Source: Actinomycetota bacterium (lineage in GTDB: Bacteria > Actinomycetota > Actinomycetes > Nanopelagicales > Nanopelagicaceae). Taken from it: a stretch of DNA of 6,379 nucleotides. The stretch's first letter is position 1, and each line of letters starts with the position of its first letter. The stretch spans positions 1 through 6,379 of the forward strand of contig WLNM01000065.1 in the NCBI GenBank assembly GCA_009699825.1, given 5' to 3'. The notes beneath the pieces were generated by a model, which worked only from the letters and a program-made list of their open reading frames with translations, ran no database searches and was not told the origin of the DNA. Positions 6,217-6,379 of this stretch are shown in pieces. The translations under genes and the position numbers were made by a program.

Positions 6217-6379
6217 TCACGCTTCTTTGACAACGATTACATACATGGCGATCACGACAAGGATTCCACCCAGGGCGGTTTGAAGGCTTAAGCGTTCACC
6301 ACCGAAAATAATGGCAAATATCGCTGCGAATACAACTTCCATGGTCAGAATTACTGCAACCTTTGTCGTAGTCATATGA
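6217..6379 (-). CDS. DMT-superfamily (EamA-type) transporter, C-terminal end only
   Basis: The minus strand from the right edge to TGA at 6219-6217 encodes the last 53 residues of a membrane protein. It reads as the closing pair of EamA helices: AVILTMEVVFAAIFAIIFGG, the GER turn, then TALGGILVVIAMYVIVVK and a short charged tail. The pattern 'ME-hydrophobic-GERLS-GG-hydrophobic' is typical of DMT transporters. An ATG is the second in-frame codon, but the piece is far too short to be a complete gene, so the start lies beyond the window. It is distinct from the transporter at 1-794: that gene shows SEPIT at its corresponding turn and this one GGERLS. The threonine aldolase gene begins 11 bases after its stop, so the two probably form an operon. 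A role in amino acid export would fit this pairing but is only a guess. Confidence 0.85.
   Translation of the reverse strand, partial: HMTTTKVAVILTMEVVFAAIFAIIFGGERLSLQTALGGILVVIAMYVIVVKEA

Noticed and set aside
1..6379. Mobile element, CRISPR array, tRNA/rRNA or defence system
   Set aside because: No terminal repeats, transposase or integrase motifs, regular short repeats or structured RNA pattern were found; nearly every base lies in a recognised housekeeping gene.

Overview
The window is a compact, gene-dense piece of a bacterial chromosome carrying ordinary central metabolism. By eye the base composition is clearly below 50% G+C, yet the proteins look actinobacterial. The DAHP synthase is the class II type known from Mycobacterium. 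The phosphofructokinase has the Asp/Lys signature known from the PPi-dependent enzyme of Amycolatopsis. Several genes appear to have leaderless promoters. This combination would suit a streamlined low-GC actinobacterium such as the freshwater Nanopelagicales (acI) group; that placement is an inference.

Layout. 1-794 (minus) is most of a DMT/EamA membrane transporter that starts with TTG and runs off the left edge. 799-2208 (minus) is xylulokinase, four bases upstream of that transporter and probably in one transcript with it. 2209-2275 is a divergent promoter region. 2276-3301 (plus) is 6-phosphofructokinase, followed by a small hairpin. 3344-4690 (plus) is class II DAHP synthase. 4700-5194 (plus) is a methylated-DNA--cysteine methyltransferase with a GTG start. 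5171-6205 (minus) is a threonine aldolase whose 3' end overlaps the methyltransferase gene tail to tail by 24 bp. 6217-6379 (minus) is the C-terminal end of a second DMT/EamA transporter, 11 bp upstream of the aldolase and probably cotranscribed with it.

How the genes fit. Xylulokinase supplies xylulose 5-phosphate to the pentose phosphate pathway. Phosphofructokinase sets flux between fructose 6-phosphate and lower glycolysis. DAHP synthase uses one product of each branch (erythrose 4-phosphate and PEP) to start aromatic amino acid synthesis. The repair methyltransferase and the aldolase have no obvious link to this theme.

I see no mobile element, CRISPR array, RNA gene or defence system, and no stretch over 100 bases without a gene. 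I did not find an undescribed system. The points most worth checking are the predicted PPi dependence of the phosphofructokinase and the repeated TANNNT-6/7 nt-start codon arrangement.
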